Shown piece after piece: positions 18,063-25,991 of a stretch of 64,000 nucleotides of DNA. A model generated the notes under the pieces. The model saw nothing but the letters and a program-made list of their open reading frames with translations, did not search any database and had not been told where the DNA came from. The DNA is taken from positions 62,001 to 126,000 of the forward strand of contig JAFTKO010000008.1 in the NCBI GenBank assembly GCA_017453205.1. Direction: 5' to 3'. The position numbers and the translations under genes are program-made. Numbering within the stretch: position 1 is the first letter of the stretch; the number at the start of each line of letters is the position of its first letter. Source of the DNA: Clostridia bacterium (GTDB lineage Bacteria; Bacillota; Clostridia; Oscillospirales; CAG-272).

Positions 18063-18110
18063 CTTTTCCTTCCCTTTCTTTTTTTCTGTGTTGTGCGGCT
18101 CCAAAAGATA

Positions 18111-19388
18111 TCAGTCGTAGTAATCTCTATGTTTTCTTTGCTGTTCGTCATCCGTCAGACGATCTTCGCAAAGCGCTCTCCGGTACGTCCCCTGTTCGGT
18201 CCTTACATACAGTGCATCGGCAATCACAATCTCGAGCGGTTCCGAATTGTCGGGCAACGCAAGGATCACGTCGATGAGACCAAAGGACCGTACACATTGG
18301 ATCCCGATTTTCGTCAGTACAAACAATCGATCTCCTTTATCCACAGCCATGTCTATGGCTCCCTTTGGATCAAAACGCAGGATGGTGTGAAGCGCGGCAT
18401 GCAATATGCCTTTCTCTATCGATATCCGGTCGTTGTTTACGAACATATGAACAATATCTTCCGACGGATCCGCCGCATACCAAGCTTGACCGTCATTCGA
18501 TAATACGACGCACCCAAAGCGTTCTGCAAGCACTTTGGGGATGGTTGCCCCTTCTTTTTGGGGAAAATCATTGCAAATAGTCCATTTGCTTTCATCCGGC
18601 ACCACCTTTGCTACCCTGTGAGAATGACGCGGAGCAAGAATTTTTTTGGTTTGCCAATCACTCCAAATCCATTGGTTGCGCTTATATGCCTCATTCTCAT
18701 CACGGTATCTGCTGCAATGACCTTCGCCCGGGAAATAAGCAACCTGCAAATCATACCCCGCAAAAAACAAGGCCTCTTTGGCTTCTTCATCAATTGCTCT
18801 GCTCCAACCAAAATACTCGTTTGGCTCCTTTTCGGACCACTCTTCATAAATTCTGAAAGGCTTTGTTTCATATTTTCTCAAAAGATAAGGAATCTCGTTT
18901 CCTCTTCCCATTGCCAAAAAAGAGGGAGAGCTCATATATATGCGGCGAAAATAATCGGGATGGAACCATGCAATCACAAAGGCGGAGATGCCTCCGGATG
19001 ACCCGCCCGAAACGAAGTGCATATCGGGGGAAGCGGAAAAACGGATGGAATAGGTTGCTGAAATATAGGGGATCAACTCATAAACAATAAAATCACCGTA
19101 CTCACTGTCAAACAGATCGTAACTGTTCATTCGCATTTTTCTTTGCGTACCGTCCGGCATAGAAAGCTTGCCGGGGGAAATACCAATGCTCACACAATAA
19201 GGCGCTTTCCCCTCATCTGCCAAACGGAGCATAGAGTTTACATTTGCATCATTTTGTCCGTCGTGTTCGACCAACAACGCATATTCCGCAACATCACAAC
19301 GGGGAACCGCAAGCTTGAAATCAAAGCTAAAACCGGGTTTATAGCACTTACCAATTAAATTTCCTTCATAATAAGTGATCTCGGTCAT
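18111..19388 (-). CDS. Esterase of the enterochelin-esterase / gluconolactonase type
   Basis: A 425-aa protein. The first ~250 residues form an alpha/beta-hydrolase of the Fes/esterase D group, with the nucleophile elbow GGSSGG (about residue 147) and the histidine in PGEGHCSRYRDE. Residues ~265-405 look like part of an SMP-30/gluconolactonase beta-propeller (VLSNDGQAWYAADPSED, AVDKGDRLFVLTKIGIQ). No signal peptide is visible, so it is probably cytoplasmic. A siderophore or sugar-lactone ester are possible substrates; none is shown. Confidence 0.8.
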   Translation of the reverse strand: MTEITYYEGNLIGKCYKPGFSFDFKLAVPRCDVAEYALLVEHDGQNDANVNSMLRLADEGKAPYCVSIGISPGKLSMPDGTQRKMRMNSYDLFDSEYGDFIVYELIPYISATYSIRFSASPDMHFVSGGSSGGISAFVIAWFHPDYFRRIYMSSPSFLAMGRGNEIPYLLRKYETKPFRIYEEWSEKEPNEYFGWSRAIDEEAKEALFFAGYDLQVAYFPGEGHCSRYRDENEAYKRNQWIWSDWQTKKILAPRHSHRVAKVVPDESKWTICNDFPQKEGATIPKVLAERFGCVVLSNDGQAWYAADPSEDIVHMFVNNDRISIEKGILHAALHTILRFDPKGAIDMAVDKGDRLFVLTKIGIQCVRSFGLIDVILALPDNSEPLEIVIADALYVRTEQGTYRRALCEDRLTDDEQQRKHRDYYD

Positions 19389-19448
19389 ATTTATCCACCG
19401 CCTTTTTATTTTTACACATGTAATAAGTAAGGTACATATGTTTAGTAG

Positions 19449-19477
19449 ATTATATCATAAAAGCACGGCATTGTCAA
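19449..19477 (-). promoter_or_regulatory. Promoter of the esterase-phosphodiesterase operon
   Basis: On the minus strand TTGACA (19477-19472), 17-nt spacer, TATAAT (19454-19449). Confidence 0.85.
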
Positions 19478-19575
19478 CAATGATACCTAAATTTTCCTAA
19501 AATATTCTATACAAAGTAGGTAAAAGGAAGAAAAAAGATTTTAATCGAAGCGTGAAAAATGAAGATGCAGAAAGT

Positions 19576-19609
19576 AAAAATCCCGAACACTGTCGCATTC
19601 GGGATTTTT
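19576..19609 (-). terminator. Bidirectional terminator after the BspA-type gene
   Basis: AAAAATCCCGAA pairs with TTCGGGATTTTT around a 10-nt loop. Confidence 0.88.
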
Positions 19610-19697
19610 GTGTTGTGCATCCGAAAAAGATGTCACTTGTTTTCTATGGTATCTTGGTATTTTTTCTTGGCTTGTGAAAGAACTGAAACTTCGCCTT

Positions 19698-20879
19698 TCA
19701 CGCGCGTTTCCATGTATAGTCAGTATATCTAAAGCTGAGAGACAGAGCATTTTTTTCTTCATTTGTAAGATCCAAATCCGATATAACGGGCTCCGACAAG
19801 TCAAAGCAATGCCATCCGTTGGTTTTTTCAAACCTTACGCCTTCAAGACCCGAACAATTTTTAAAAGCATTTTTTTCGATCGTTTTCACACTTGCCGGGA
19901 TAACGATGCTTTCAAGTGACTTGCAATTTTCAAACGCCTGTTCCCCGATCTTTGTTACACTGTTTGGGATCGTGACGTTTTTTAGATTATCGCAATTTTT
20001 GAACATACATCCCGCAATATAAGTAATGCCCTCCGGTAAGGTAACGCTTATAAGGTTTGAACAATCTTGAAACGCACAAGCCCCTATACTCGTGACACGA
20101 TCGTGAACAATGATATTGGTAGCGTTTTCGCAGGAAGAAAAAGCGTAGCTATCAATAAACGCTGTGTTTTGATTGGTTTCGTACAAGGTTTGGGTTTTGT
20201 CTTCGGGTTTTATGAGAATAAGATAGGGATTATGATCGCTTCCCAAATGACACAATCCGTTGGCTTTATTGTATTGTAAGCGATCGCACCCGGAAAAAGC
20301 CCCCGCACCAAGGGAATTTAAATTGTCCGAAACAATCATGCTTTGCAGATTTGCACAATCGGCAAAGGCATCATTTCCGATACTTGTTACCGTGTCGGGA
20401 ATACGGATGCTTGTAAGCCCCACGCAATTATAAAATGCGGAGGATGCAATTTCCGTTACCCTGTCCCCGCTGGGAGAAACAGTTGGAACAACGATATCGT
20501 CATCCTTGCAGCTACCTATACCGGAAACAGAGCAGGTTCCGTTCCCGTTAGACTTGAAATTCAATCCGTCGCTTGCTTTTTCTATACCGCAAAACACACA
20601 CTTTTCGTTTTTGTATTGATGAGCAACTGCCGTCGTGTTTTTCTTTGTGCGGGAGATTTCTTCACCACATTCGGAGCAATAAACAACCTCGTCATATGAT
20701 CCGTCCTTTTCACAAGTAGGTTCTGCCACGTTTTCCGTGACACCGCTTGATGGAGTGTGCGTGTGGGGGTACGTTTGACTGTCATTGATCGATACGTCAT
20801 CTTTTGATTGATGGCAAGAAGAAACGCCAAGCACCAAAAGTAAAATGCCGATAGCAATCCATAACTTTTTAATGTTCAT
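19698..20879 (-). CDS. BspA-type leucine-rich-repeat lipoprotein
   Basis: A 393-aa surface lipoprotein. The lipoprotein signal peptide ends LVLGVSSC, so Cys22 would be acylated. Residues ~55-110 contain paired cysteines (YCSECGEE, CVFCGIEK) resembling a zinc-ribbon-like linker seen in clostridial surface proteins. From ~140 onward come LRR_5 (BspA) repeats of about 23 residues with the IxxxAFxxCxxL core (SAFYNCVGLTSIRIPDTV, QAFENCKSLESIVIPASV). Such repeats mediate adhesion to host or other bacteria. It has its own promoter and terminator. Confidence 0.9.
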   Translation of the reverse strand: MNIKKLWIAIGILLLVLGVSSCHQSKDDVSINDSQTYPHTHTPSSGVTENVAEPTCEKDGSYDEVVYCSECGEEISRTKKNTTAVAHQYKNEKCVFCGIEKASDGLNFKSNGNGTCSVSGIGSCKDDDIVVPTVSPSGDRVTEIASSAFYNCVGLTSIRIPDTVTSIGNDAFADCANLQSMIVSDNLNSLGAGAFSGCDRLQYNKANGLCHLGSDHNPYLILIKPEDKTQTLYETNQNTAFIDSYAFSSCENATNIIVHDRVTSIGACAFQDCSNLISVTLPEGITYIAGCMFKNCDNLKNVTIPNSVTKIGEQAFENCKSLESIVIPASVKTIEKNAFKNCSGLEGVRFEKTNGWHCFDLSEPVISDLDLTNEEKNALSLSFRYTDYTWKRA

Positions 20880-20921
20880 AAGTAAACCGCCTTTCTATGT
20901 TTCACACCTCGCGTCAAATGT

Positions 20922-20950
20922 ATTATAACACAACAGCGGCGGGGTGTCAA
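20922..20950 (-). promoter_or_regulatory. Promoter of the BspA-type gene
   Basis: On the minus strand TTGACA (20950-20945), 17-nt GC-rich spacer, TATAAT (20927-20922). Confidence 0.85.
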
Positions 20951-20959
20951 GGGGAATTT

Positions 20960-20996
20960 GATATTTTGGCTACGCAGTGATATTATTATATTCGCT
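20960..20996. repeat. Hairpin-array remnant, left flank of the S23/Avd module
   Basis: Contains GATATTTTGGCTACGC and CAGTGATATTATTATATTCG, closely matching CAGTGATATTATATTCGCC in the array at 22150-22297. The two copies bracket the genes at 21134 and 21836. Confidence 0.5.
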
Positions 20997-21065
20997 TTCT
21001 CTCTTCAAACTCTCGAAGCCATACCGCGTCCGAAAGACATATCACACACGAAGTGCATTTCAAAT

Positions 21066-21100
21066 TGAAAAAAGCGTATCGCTTTCACAATACGCTTTTT
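21066..21100 (-). terminator. Terminator after the coiled-coil gene
   Basis: AAAAAAGCGTAT pairs with ATACGCTTTTT around a 10-nt loop; the T-run is on the minus strand. Confidence 0.82.
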
Positions 21101-21133
21101 CTGTGTGGTTCAGACGAAAAAGTGCCAAAACAA

Positions 21134-21712
21134 TTAAGGCTGATTTTCCTCGGTCAAAAGAACTTTTTCGACAAGCTCTGCTATTTTATCCGACACATAA
21201 CCCAAAGCAGCAAACTTATCTTCCGTTTGAATGTCAGATTCATTGATAAATGCCATATTGCTATCAAATGCTCGGCTTATCAATTCGATTTTCTTGGATT
21301 TCTCTTTTTGAACATCATCGTACATTTTTTCATACATTTCAAGCATTTTAAGCAGTGTCAATTCTCTTGTTTTAAAAACATCGCAAATGTCGGCAATCTG
21401 CTCATACCGCGACTCGCCTTCTTCTCTTTCAAAGGTAGATATAGCATCTCCGAGACGATGCAATGAGGTTTGGCTGTTTTCGGTAAGTTGTCTTTGCAAT
21501 ATTGTAAGCTGTACGAATATTTCTTTTGCTGTCAATTTATTTTCTTCCATTTTATTTTCCTCCAAAATTTTATCCGGAGGACACGCAAGGCATATTTTGT
21601 TTTCACCTACGAAGCGTGCCCTGCCGTTTTTTACAAGACCTTTCGCCCGCTTTGGGTAGGTCGCTTCATATTCATTTCCTTGCTCATCAACAACAATTAC
21701 GTTTTTTTCGAT
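21134..21712 (-). CDS. Unknown coiled-coil protein with a conserved-looking N-terminal domain; start codon lost or ATC
   Basis: A conservative ATG start (21550, behind TTGGAGG) gives 138 aa of helical, charged sequence. However the frame upstream is clearly protein-like: EKNVIVVDEQGNEYEATYPK, then RAKGLVKNGRARFV and a CLACPPD pair of cysteines. It reads back to codon ATC at 21712-21710, where related genes would be expected to have ATG and where AAAGGGGG sits at ribosome-site distance. So the real protein is probably 192 aa, using a non-standard start or with a mutated one. Role unknown. Confidence 0.6.
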   Translation of the reverse strand: MEKNVIVVDEQGNEYEATYPKRAKGLVKNGRARFVGENKICLACPPDKILEENKMEENKLTAKEIFVQLTILQRQLTENSQTSLHRLGDAISTFEREEGESRYEQIADICDVFKTRELTLLKMLEMYEKMYDDVQKEKSKKIELISRAFDSNMAFINESDIQTEDKFAALGYVSDKIAELVEKVLLTEENQP

Positions 21713-21835
21713 GGGTGTCGCCCCCTTTGTATTGATTTGCTTTTCTGCGAATATCGTTTTTTGTGATGGGTATCGTCCCCGATTCGCAACTATATTATAT
21801 CATGGTTTAGAAGATATTTCAATATAATTTTTAAA

Positions 21836-22171
21836 TTATTTCTTATCTTGGTTTGCTTTTATAGTGTTAAGCGAAGAAATCAACATTCTGCGAATTTGTC
21901 CGCATTGATTTTGCAAAGGTTTATACACAGCTTTAGGAATATATCCTGTTTCAAAAAGTAATTCCAGCCAATATTCTGTTTCATAGCACTCTTTTTGCGC
22001 TATTTGCAATTTAGATATAAAATCTTTCGTTCCTTGAGCATATTGCGCTTCGTGTATATTTGCGCCAACACTCGTTCCCGATCGCAAAAGTTGGTTTGTT
22101 AATAAAAACTGTGAGTTGTAAAAATTTTTGTGAGATGCTGACTCCGTCAGCGTGATATTTTTGCTCTGCAA
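21836..22171 (-). CDS. Four-helix-bundle protein (S23 / bAvd family)
   Basis: A 111-aa protein with the family core LLRSGTSVGANIHEAQYAQG, then KDFISKLQIAQKECYETEYWLELLFETGYI. The family includes proteins encoded in 23S rRNA intervening sequences and the Avd accessory factor of diversity-generating retroelements; it binds RNA or DNA through a basic pentamer surface. The usual first helix is replaced here by a sequence read out of the adjoining hairpin array, so the gene may be 5'-truncated or remodelled. No reverse transcriptase is nearby. Confidence 0.8.
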   Translation of the reverse strand: MQSKNITLTESASHKNFYNSQFLLTNQLLRSGTSVGANIHEAQYAQGTKDFISKLQIAQKECYETEYWLELLFETGYIPKAVYKPLQNQCGQIRRMLISSLNTIKANQDKK

Positions 22172-22297
22172 AAGTGATATTGTTCGCTATGCTCACAGTG
22201 ATATTATATTCGCCTCCAAAACGCGCGAAGCAAATACCACTCGGCGTAAGCCGAATATAACTGCGAAGCAATAGAAATCGCCGCAGGCGAATATAAC
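22150..22297. repeat. Array of small hairpins upstream of the S23/Avd gene
   Basis: Successive short palindromes (TTTTGCTCTGCAAAA, CTCGGCGTAAGCCGAA, ATCGCCGCAGGCGAAT) are joined by GTGATATT/AATATAA linkers. The palindromes differ in sequence but share spacing, unlike a CRISPR array. It overlaps the start of the four-helix-bundle gene. Confidence 0.6.
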
Positions 22298-22335
22298 AGA
22301 AAAACTCCAACTTGCAAGCAAGTTGGAGTTTTTCT
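22298..22335 (-). terminator. Terminator of the tRNA operon
   Basis: An 18-bp perfect inverted repeat (AGAAAAACTCCAACTTGC and complement) with a minimal loop, immediately after the last tRNA on the minus strand. Confidence 0.88.
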
Positions 22336-22408
22336 GGAGGCGCCACCCGGAATCGGACCGGGGATAAAGGTTTTGCAGACCTCTGCCTTACCGCTTGGCT
22401 ATGGCGCC
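22335..22408 (-). tRNA. tRNA-Cys (GCA)
   Basis: 74 nt with encoded CCA. Acceptor GGCGCCA/TGGCGCC, discriminator T, anticodon loop CTGCAAA. Fifth in the operon. Confidence 0.95.
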
Positions 22409-22531
22409 GTATTCAGTTCGGAACGGGGAAGGTAAAGCCTTCCTCTTTCCGTATATTCAGAAAACCGCTCAATTGTTACAACCTTACGCTCTTCTGAATG
22501 AAAAACGGGCACGATATTTCGTGCCCGTGAA

Positions 22532-22607
22532 TGGAGCGGATTACGGGGCTCGAACCCGCCACCTCCACCTTGGCAAGGTGGCGCTCTACCAAATGAGCTA
22601 AATCCGC
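22532..22607 (-). tRNA. tRNA-Gly (GCC)
   Basis: 76 nt with encoded CCA. Acceptor GCGGATT/AATCCGC, anticodon loop TTGCCAA, standard GGTTCGAGCC T arm. Followed by a GGGCACG/CGTGCCC processing-like hairpin before tRNA-Cys. Confidence 0.95.
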
Positions 22608-22611
22608 GGAA

Positions 22612-22687
22612 TGGTGCCTCCGGTCGGAATCGAACCAACGACACGGGGATTTTCAGTCCCCTGCTCTACCAACTGAGCTACAGAGGC
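22612..22687 (-). tRNA. tRNA-Phe (GAA)
   Basis: 76 nt with encoded CCA. Acceptor GCCTCTG/CGGAGGC, discriminator A, anticodon loop CTGAAAA. Confidence 0.95.
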
Positions 22688-22715
22688 ATACAGCAAGGGC
22701 TGTATTTATGGAAAG

Positions 22716-22792
22716 TGGCGATCCGGATGGGGGTCGAACCCACGACCTCTAGCGTGACAGGCTAGCGCTCTAACCAACTGAGCTACCGGACC
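22716..22792 (-). tRNA. tRNA-Asp (GTC)
   Basis: 77 nt with encoded CCA. Acceptor GGTCCGG/CCGGATC, discriminator G as expected for Asp, anticodon loop CTGTCAC. Confidence 0.95.
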
Positions 22793-22795
22793 GTA

Positions 22796-22871
22796 TGGTG
22801 GAAACAATAGGGCTCGAACCTATGACCCTCTGCTTGTAAGGCAGATGCTCTCCCAACTGAGCTATGCTTCC
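22796..22871 (-). tRNA. tRNA-Val (TAC)
   Basis: 76 nt with encoded CCA. Acceptor GGAAGCA/TGTTTCC (one G-T pair), discriminator A, anticodon loop CTTACAA. First gene of the five-tRNA operon. Confidence 0.95.
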
Positions 22872-22902
22872 ATCAATCGTGGCTCTCGCCGACGACTTGA
22901 TT

Positions 22903-22931
22903 ATTATACCACATTTGTTTGAGTTTGTCAA
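22903..22931 (-). promoter_or_regulatory. tRNA operon promoter
   Basis: Consensus on the minus strand: TTGACA (22931-22926), 17 nt, TATAAT (22908-22903). It drives Val-Asp-Phe-Gly-Cys. Confidence 0.92.
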
Positions 22932-23082
22932 GAGGTTTTTAAAAACTTTTTGAAGTTTTTTTCGACTTTTTTTCGTTACCTCAAAAAGCGATCCCTTTCA
23001 TTCGGTTGCTTTGATATTATATCATAGCTTGCTCCGATTGTCAAGTCCTTTTTCCTATTTTTTTTACTTTTTTAAAAAAGTT

Positions 23083-23121
23083 TTTGAAAAACGGAACGGG
23101 AAAGAGCGACTTCCCGTTCCG
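23083..23121 (-). terminator. Terminator after pepD
   Basis: CGGAACGGGAA pairs with TTCCCGTTCCG, followed on the minus strand by TTTTTC and further T-rich sequence. Confidence 0.85.
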
Positions 23122-23127
23122 CATATT

Positions 23128-24567
23128 TTATACAATCTCGATCAAGCGTGCGACCGTCTCCCAAAAAATCTCGGTGGCACCGAGATCCAACGCCTCGTTG
23201 GGTGAATGAATGTCAAACATGGTGGGTCCCACGGAGATGATATCCATATCGGGGAGCTTGGAATAAATAATGCCGCACTCCAATCCCGCATGAATGACAT
23301 TGACCTCGGCGGTCTTGCCTGTCACGTCCGTGTAAGCCTTGAGATACGCCTCGCGCACCGCCGACTGCGGTGCAAAGCTCCAGCCCGGGTAACGGCTGTA
23401 ATGGCGCGTTTTGCACCCTGTAACCGCCGCCAGCGCATCCAGCTCTCGGATCGAGGCATCCAAACGGCTCTCCATAGAGGAGCGCGAGGAAAAGACAAAT
23501 GACACACAGTCGCCCTCGGTACGCACTACGCCGAGATTGCGGGAGTATTCCACCAAGCCCACCACGTCGCGGCTCATCTCGAGCACGCCGTTTGCGGCAC
23601 AGGAAAGCACGGCGCAAATGCGCGCGGTATCCTCGCGGGAGAACATTGCCGCATCGGCATCGGCATCCTCCACCGTGACGTGAAAGCCCCTGTCCTCCTT
23701 GACAAGCTCATTTGCGATCTCCGCGGCACAATCGGTCAAAAGCGCTGTTGCCACATCGGCATCGGGAACCCCCAAAATGACCTCACACTCGCGCGGAATG
23801 GCGTTATCCTTGGAGCCGCCCGCGATCGAAACAATACGCGCGTCACAGCTCGGGAGCAATGCCGCAAGCAAGCGTCCCATCAGCTTGTTGGCATTGGCTC
23901 TGCCGCAGTTGATGTTCTCACCCGAATGTCCGCCCATCAAGCCGCCGACAGCCACACGCAGTCCCGCGCCCACAAAGGCTTGGGGGGTACAGGGCAGTGT
24001 CAGATCCGAGCGCAAGCCGCCCGCACAGCCGCAAGTCACCTTGCCCAGCTCCTCACTATCCATGTTGATCATTCTTCTTGCCGAGATCAAGCGGTAATCA
24101 AAGCCGTGCGCACCGTTCAACCCCACCTCCTCGGCGGTGGTAAACAGGCACTCATAGGTGGGATGCTCCGCGACCTCGCCGTCCAAAAGAGAAAGCATCA
24201 TTGCCACGGCGATCCCGTTATCGGCACCCAATGTTGTTCCCTTGGCGCGAAGAAGGTTCCCATCCACCCAAAGCTTGAGCGGATCGCGCAGAAAATCGTG
24301 CTCCACATCGCTGTTCTTTTCGCACACCATATCGGTGTGACCTTGAAAGAGGATCGGCGCACGGTGCTCCTGTCCCTTGGTGGCGGGGGCTTTGATCAAG
24401 ACATTGTTGAAATCATCGCGGTAGTATTCCAAACCGCGCGTCTTTGCAAAATCCACCAAATAGTCGGCAATGCCGCTCTCATGATAGGAGCCGCGCGGAA
24501 TGGCGCTGATCTCCTCAAAAAAACGAAACACCGATGCGGGGTTCCGCCCGTTGACTACATATTCCAT
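23128..24567 (-). CDS. pepD: Aminoacyl-histidine dipeptidase (M20C, PepD)
   Basis: A 479-aa cytoplasmic zinc dipeptidase that cleaves Xaa-His and related dipeptides. M20 motifs in order: metal ligands GHTDMV and LGADNG, catalytic base TTAEEVG, later MDSEE and MIHAGLECG histidine. The lid/dimerisation domain GGLMGGHSGENI lies in the middle. Length matches PepD. It starts 45 nt after mreB on the same strand, so they are likely co-transcribed. Confidence 0.95.
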   Translation of the reverse strand: MEYVVNGRNPASVFRFFEEISAIPRGSYHESGIADYLVDFAKTRGLEYYRDDFNNVLIKAPATKGQEHRAPILFQGHTDMVCEKNSDVEHDFLRDPLKLWVDGNLLRAKGTTLGADNGIAVAMMLSLLDGEVAEHPTYECLFTTAEEVGLNGAHGFDYRLISARRMINMDSEELGKVTCGCAGGLRSDLTLPCTPQAFVGAGLRVAVGGLMGGHSGENINCGRANANKLMGRLLAALLPSCDARIVSIAGGSKDNAIPRECEVILGVPDADVATALLTDCAAEIANELVKEDRGFHVTVEDADADAAMFSREDTARICAVLSCAANGVLEMSRDVVGLVEYSRNLGVVRTEGDCVSFVFSSRSSMESRLDASIRELDALAAVTGCKTRHYSRYPGWSFAPQSAVREAYLKAYTDVTGKTAEVNVIHAGLECGIIYSKLPDMDIISVGPTMFDIHSPNEALDLGATEIFWETVARLIEIV

Positions 24568-24612
24568 GATTGAAACCTTTCTTTATTTCGATCGCCGTTT
24601 TGGGAAAGAGCG

Positions 24613-25740
24613 TTACAGTCTTACCTTTCTTTCCCTTGAGAGATTGATCGCGCCCTCGTGAAGCATATCGAGATTGTCAAGCGACTTTCCCGTACCGATG
24701 GCAACGCAGGAGACCGCGTCATCCGCCACTCTGGTCTTGATCCCCGTGACACGCGCCACCAACTGATCAAAGCCGTATAGCAGACTTCCGCCGCCCGTCA
24801 TGACGATACCGTTGCGCAAAATGTCGCCCAACAGCTCGGGCGGGGTGCGCTCGATGACCGAGCAAATGGCACCGAGAATCGCCGTTGTCGGCTCGGCAAG
24901 CGCCTCGATCATTTCCTTGGAGCTGATGGTGATGACCTTGGGAAGTCCCTGTGTCATACATCTGCCCTTGACCTCAACAAACACCGGTTCGGCATGGTCA
25001 TACACGGCACCGATGCGTTTTTTCAGCGCCTCGGCGGTTCTCTCACCGATAAGCACCTTGTATTTGCGGCGCACATATTTCATGATCGCCTCATCAAACT
25101 TATCTCCCGCGATCTTGATGGACTCCGAGACCACAACACCGCCCAAGGACAGCACCGCGATATCGGTGGTTCCACCACCGATGTCGACCACCATATTGCC
25201 GTTTGGTGCGTAGATGTCAAGTCCCGCGCCGATGGCGGCGGCGGTGGGCTCCTCGATCAGATAGGTCTTTTGCGCCCCCGCCTCATGCGCAGCATCGATG
25301 ACGGCGCGTTCCTCGACCTCGGTGATCCCCGAGGGAATACAAATCATCACGCGCGGGGGGAAGAACATATTTCCGCAAGCGCGTTTGATAAAATACTGGA
25401 TCATTTTGAGCGTGACCTCGTACTGGCTGATGACACCGTCACGCAACGGACGCACCGCCGTAATGTTACCGGGGGTTCTGCCCAACATCTGCTGTGCCTC
25501 GCGTCCCACCTTTAAAATGCGGTCGGTTGTGGTGTCGATCGCCACCACCGAGGGCTCTTCGAGGACGATCCCCTTGCCCTGTACATAGACCAGCACGGTT
25601 GCGGTACCGAGGTCAATGCCGATGTTACGGCTGAATTTAAACCCGCGGAATCGATCAAATATGCGCTGAAGCGGATTACGCTTACGCGACGGTTTCTTTT
25701 TGCGGGGCAGTTGTCTTTTTTCCGTGTTTTTTTCGGGCAT
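24613..25740 (-). CDS. mreB: Rod-shape determining protein MreB/Mbl
   Basis: A 375-aa bacterial actin that organises lateral cell-wall synthesis under the membrane. Actin-fold nucleotide motifs are clear: IGIDLGTATVLVY, VVDIGGGTTDIAVLSLGG, and MTGGGSLLYGFD. It has a ~35-residue basic N-terminal extension (KRQLPRKKKPSRKRNPLQR) not found in standard MreB, which could strengthen membrane binding. It is not next to mreC/mreD, so it may be an Mbl/MreBH-type paralogue. Confidence 0.95.
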   Translation of the reverse strand: MPEKNTEKRQLPRKKKPSRKRNPLQRIFDRFRGFKFSRNIGIDLGTATVLVYVQGKGIVLEEPSVVAIDTTTDRILKVGREAQQMLGRTPGNITAVRPLRDGVISQYEVTLKMIQYFIKRACGNMFFPPRVMICIPSGITEVEERAVIDAAHEAGAQKTYLIEEPTAAAIGAGLDIYAPNGNMVVDIGGGTTDIAVLSLGGVVVSESIKIAGDKFDEAIMKYVRRKYKVLIGERTAEALKKRIGAVYDHAEPVFVEVKGRCMTQGLPKVITISSKEMIEALAEPTTAILGAICSVIERTPPELLGDILRNGIVMTGGGSLLYGFDQLVARVTGIKTRVADDAVSCVAIGTGKSLDNLDMLHEGAINLSRERKVRL

Positions 25741-25877
25741 GGTGTCCTCCTTTCCAAATCATATCGATCTCTTTTCATTATACATGATTTCAGCAAAAAA
25801 ATCAATCACTTTTGAAAAAATTCCCGCGTGCAAAAAAGAAATTCAAAAAAAATTAACTTCTTCGCCGTAAAAAAGCA

Positions 25878-25907
25878 TTTGCAAAAAAGAAAAAAATGTG
25901 ATAAAAT
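25878..25907 (+). promoter_or_regulatory. Probable MATE gene promoter
   Basis: TTTGCA, 18-nt spacer, TAAAAT. Predicted start near 25914. Confidence 0.55.
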
Positions 25908-25933
25908 AATACCCGTAGTGAGCAGTCGCAAGG

Positions 25934-25972
25934 CGTAAGTCCGGCTAAAGTCGGATTTACGTCTATTTTTTA
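25934..25972 (+). terminator. Leader terminator upstream of the MATE gene
   Basis: CGTAAGTCCG pairs with CGGATTTACG (one G-T pair), followed by TCTATTTTTT, all between the promoter and the ribosome site. This is the arrangement of a regulated attenuator; the upstream GTAGTGAGCAGTCGCAAGG is available to form an alternative structure. Confidence 0.65.
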
Positions 25973-25991
25973 TGTCTCGGAGGTTATAAAA

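Noticed and set aside
22150-22297. Hairpin array considered as a CRISPR array
   Set aside because: The palindromes differ from each other and are only 12-18 bp with no constant-length spacers; no cas genes are present.
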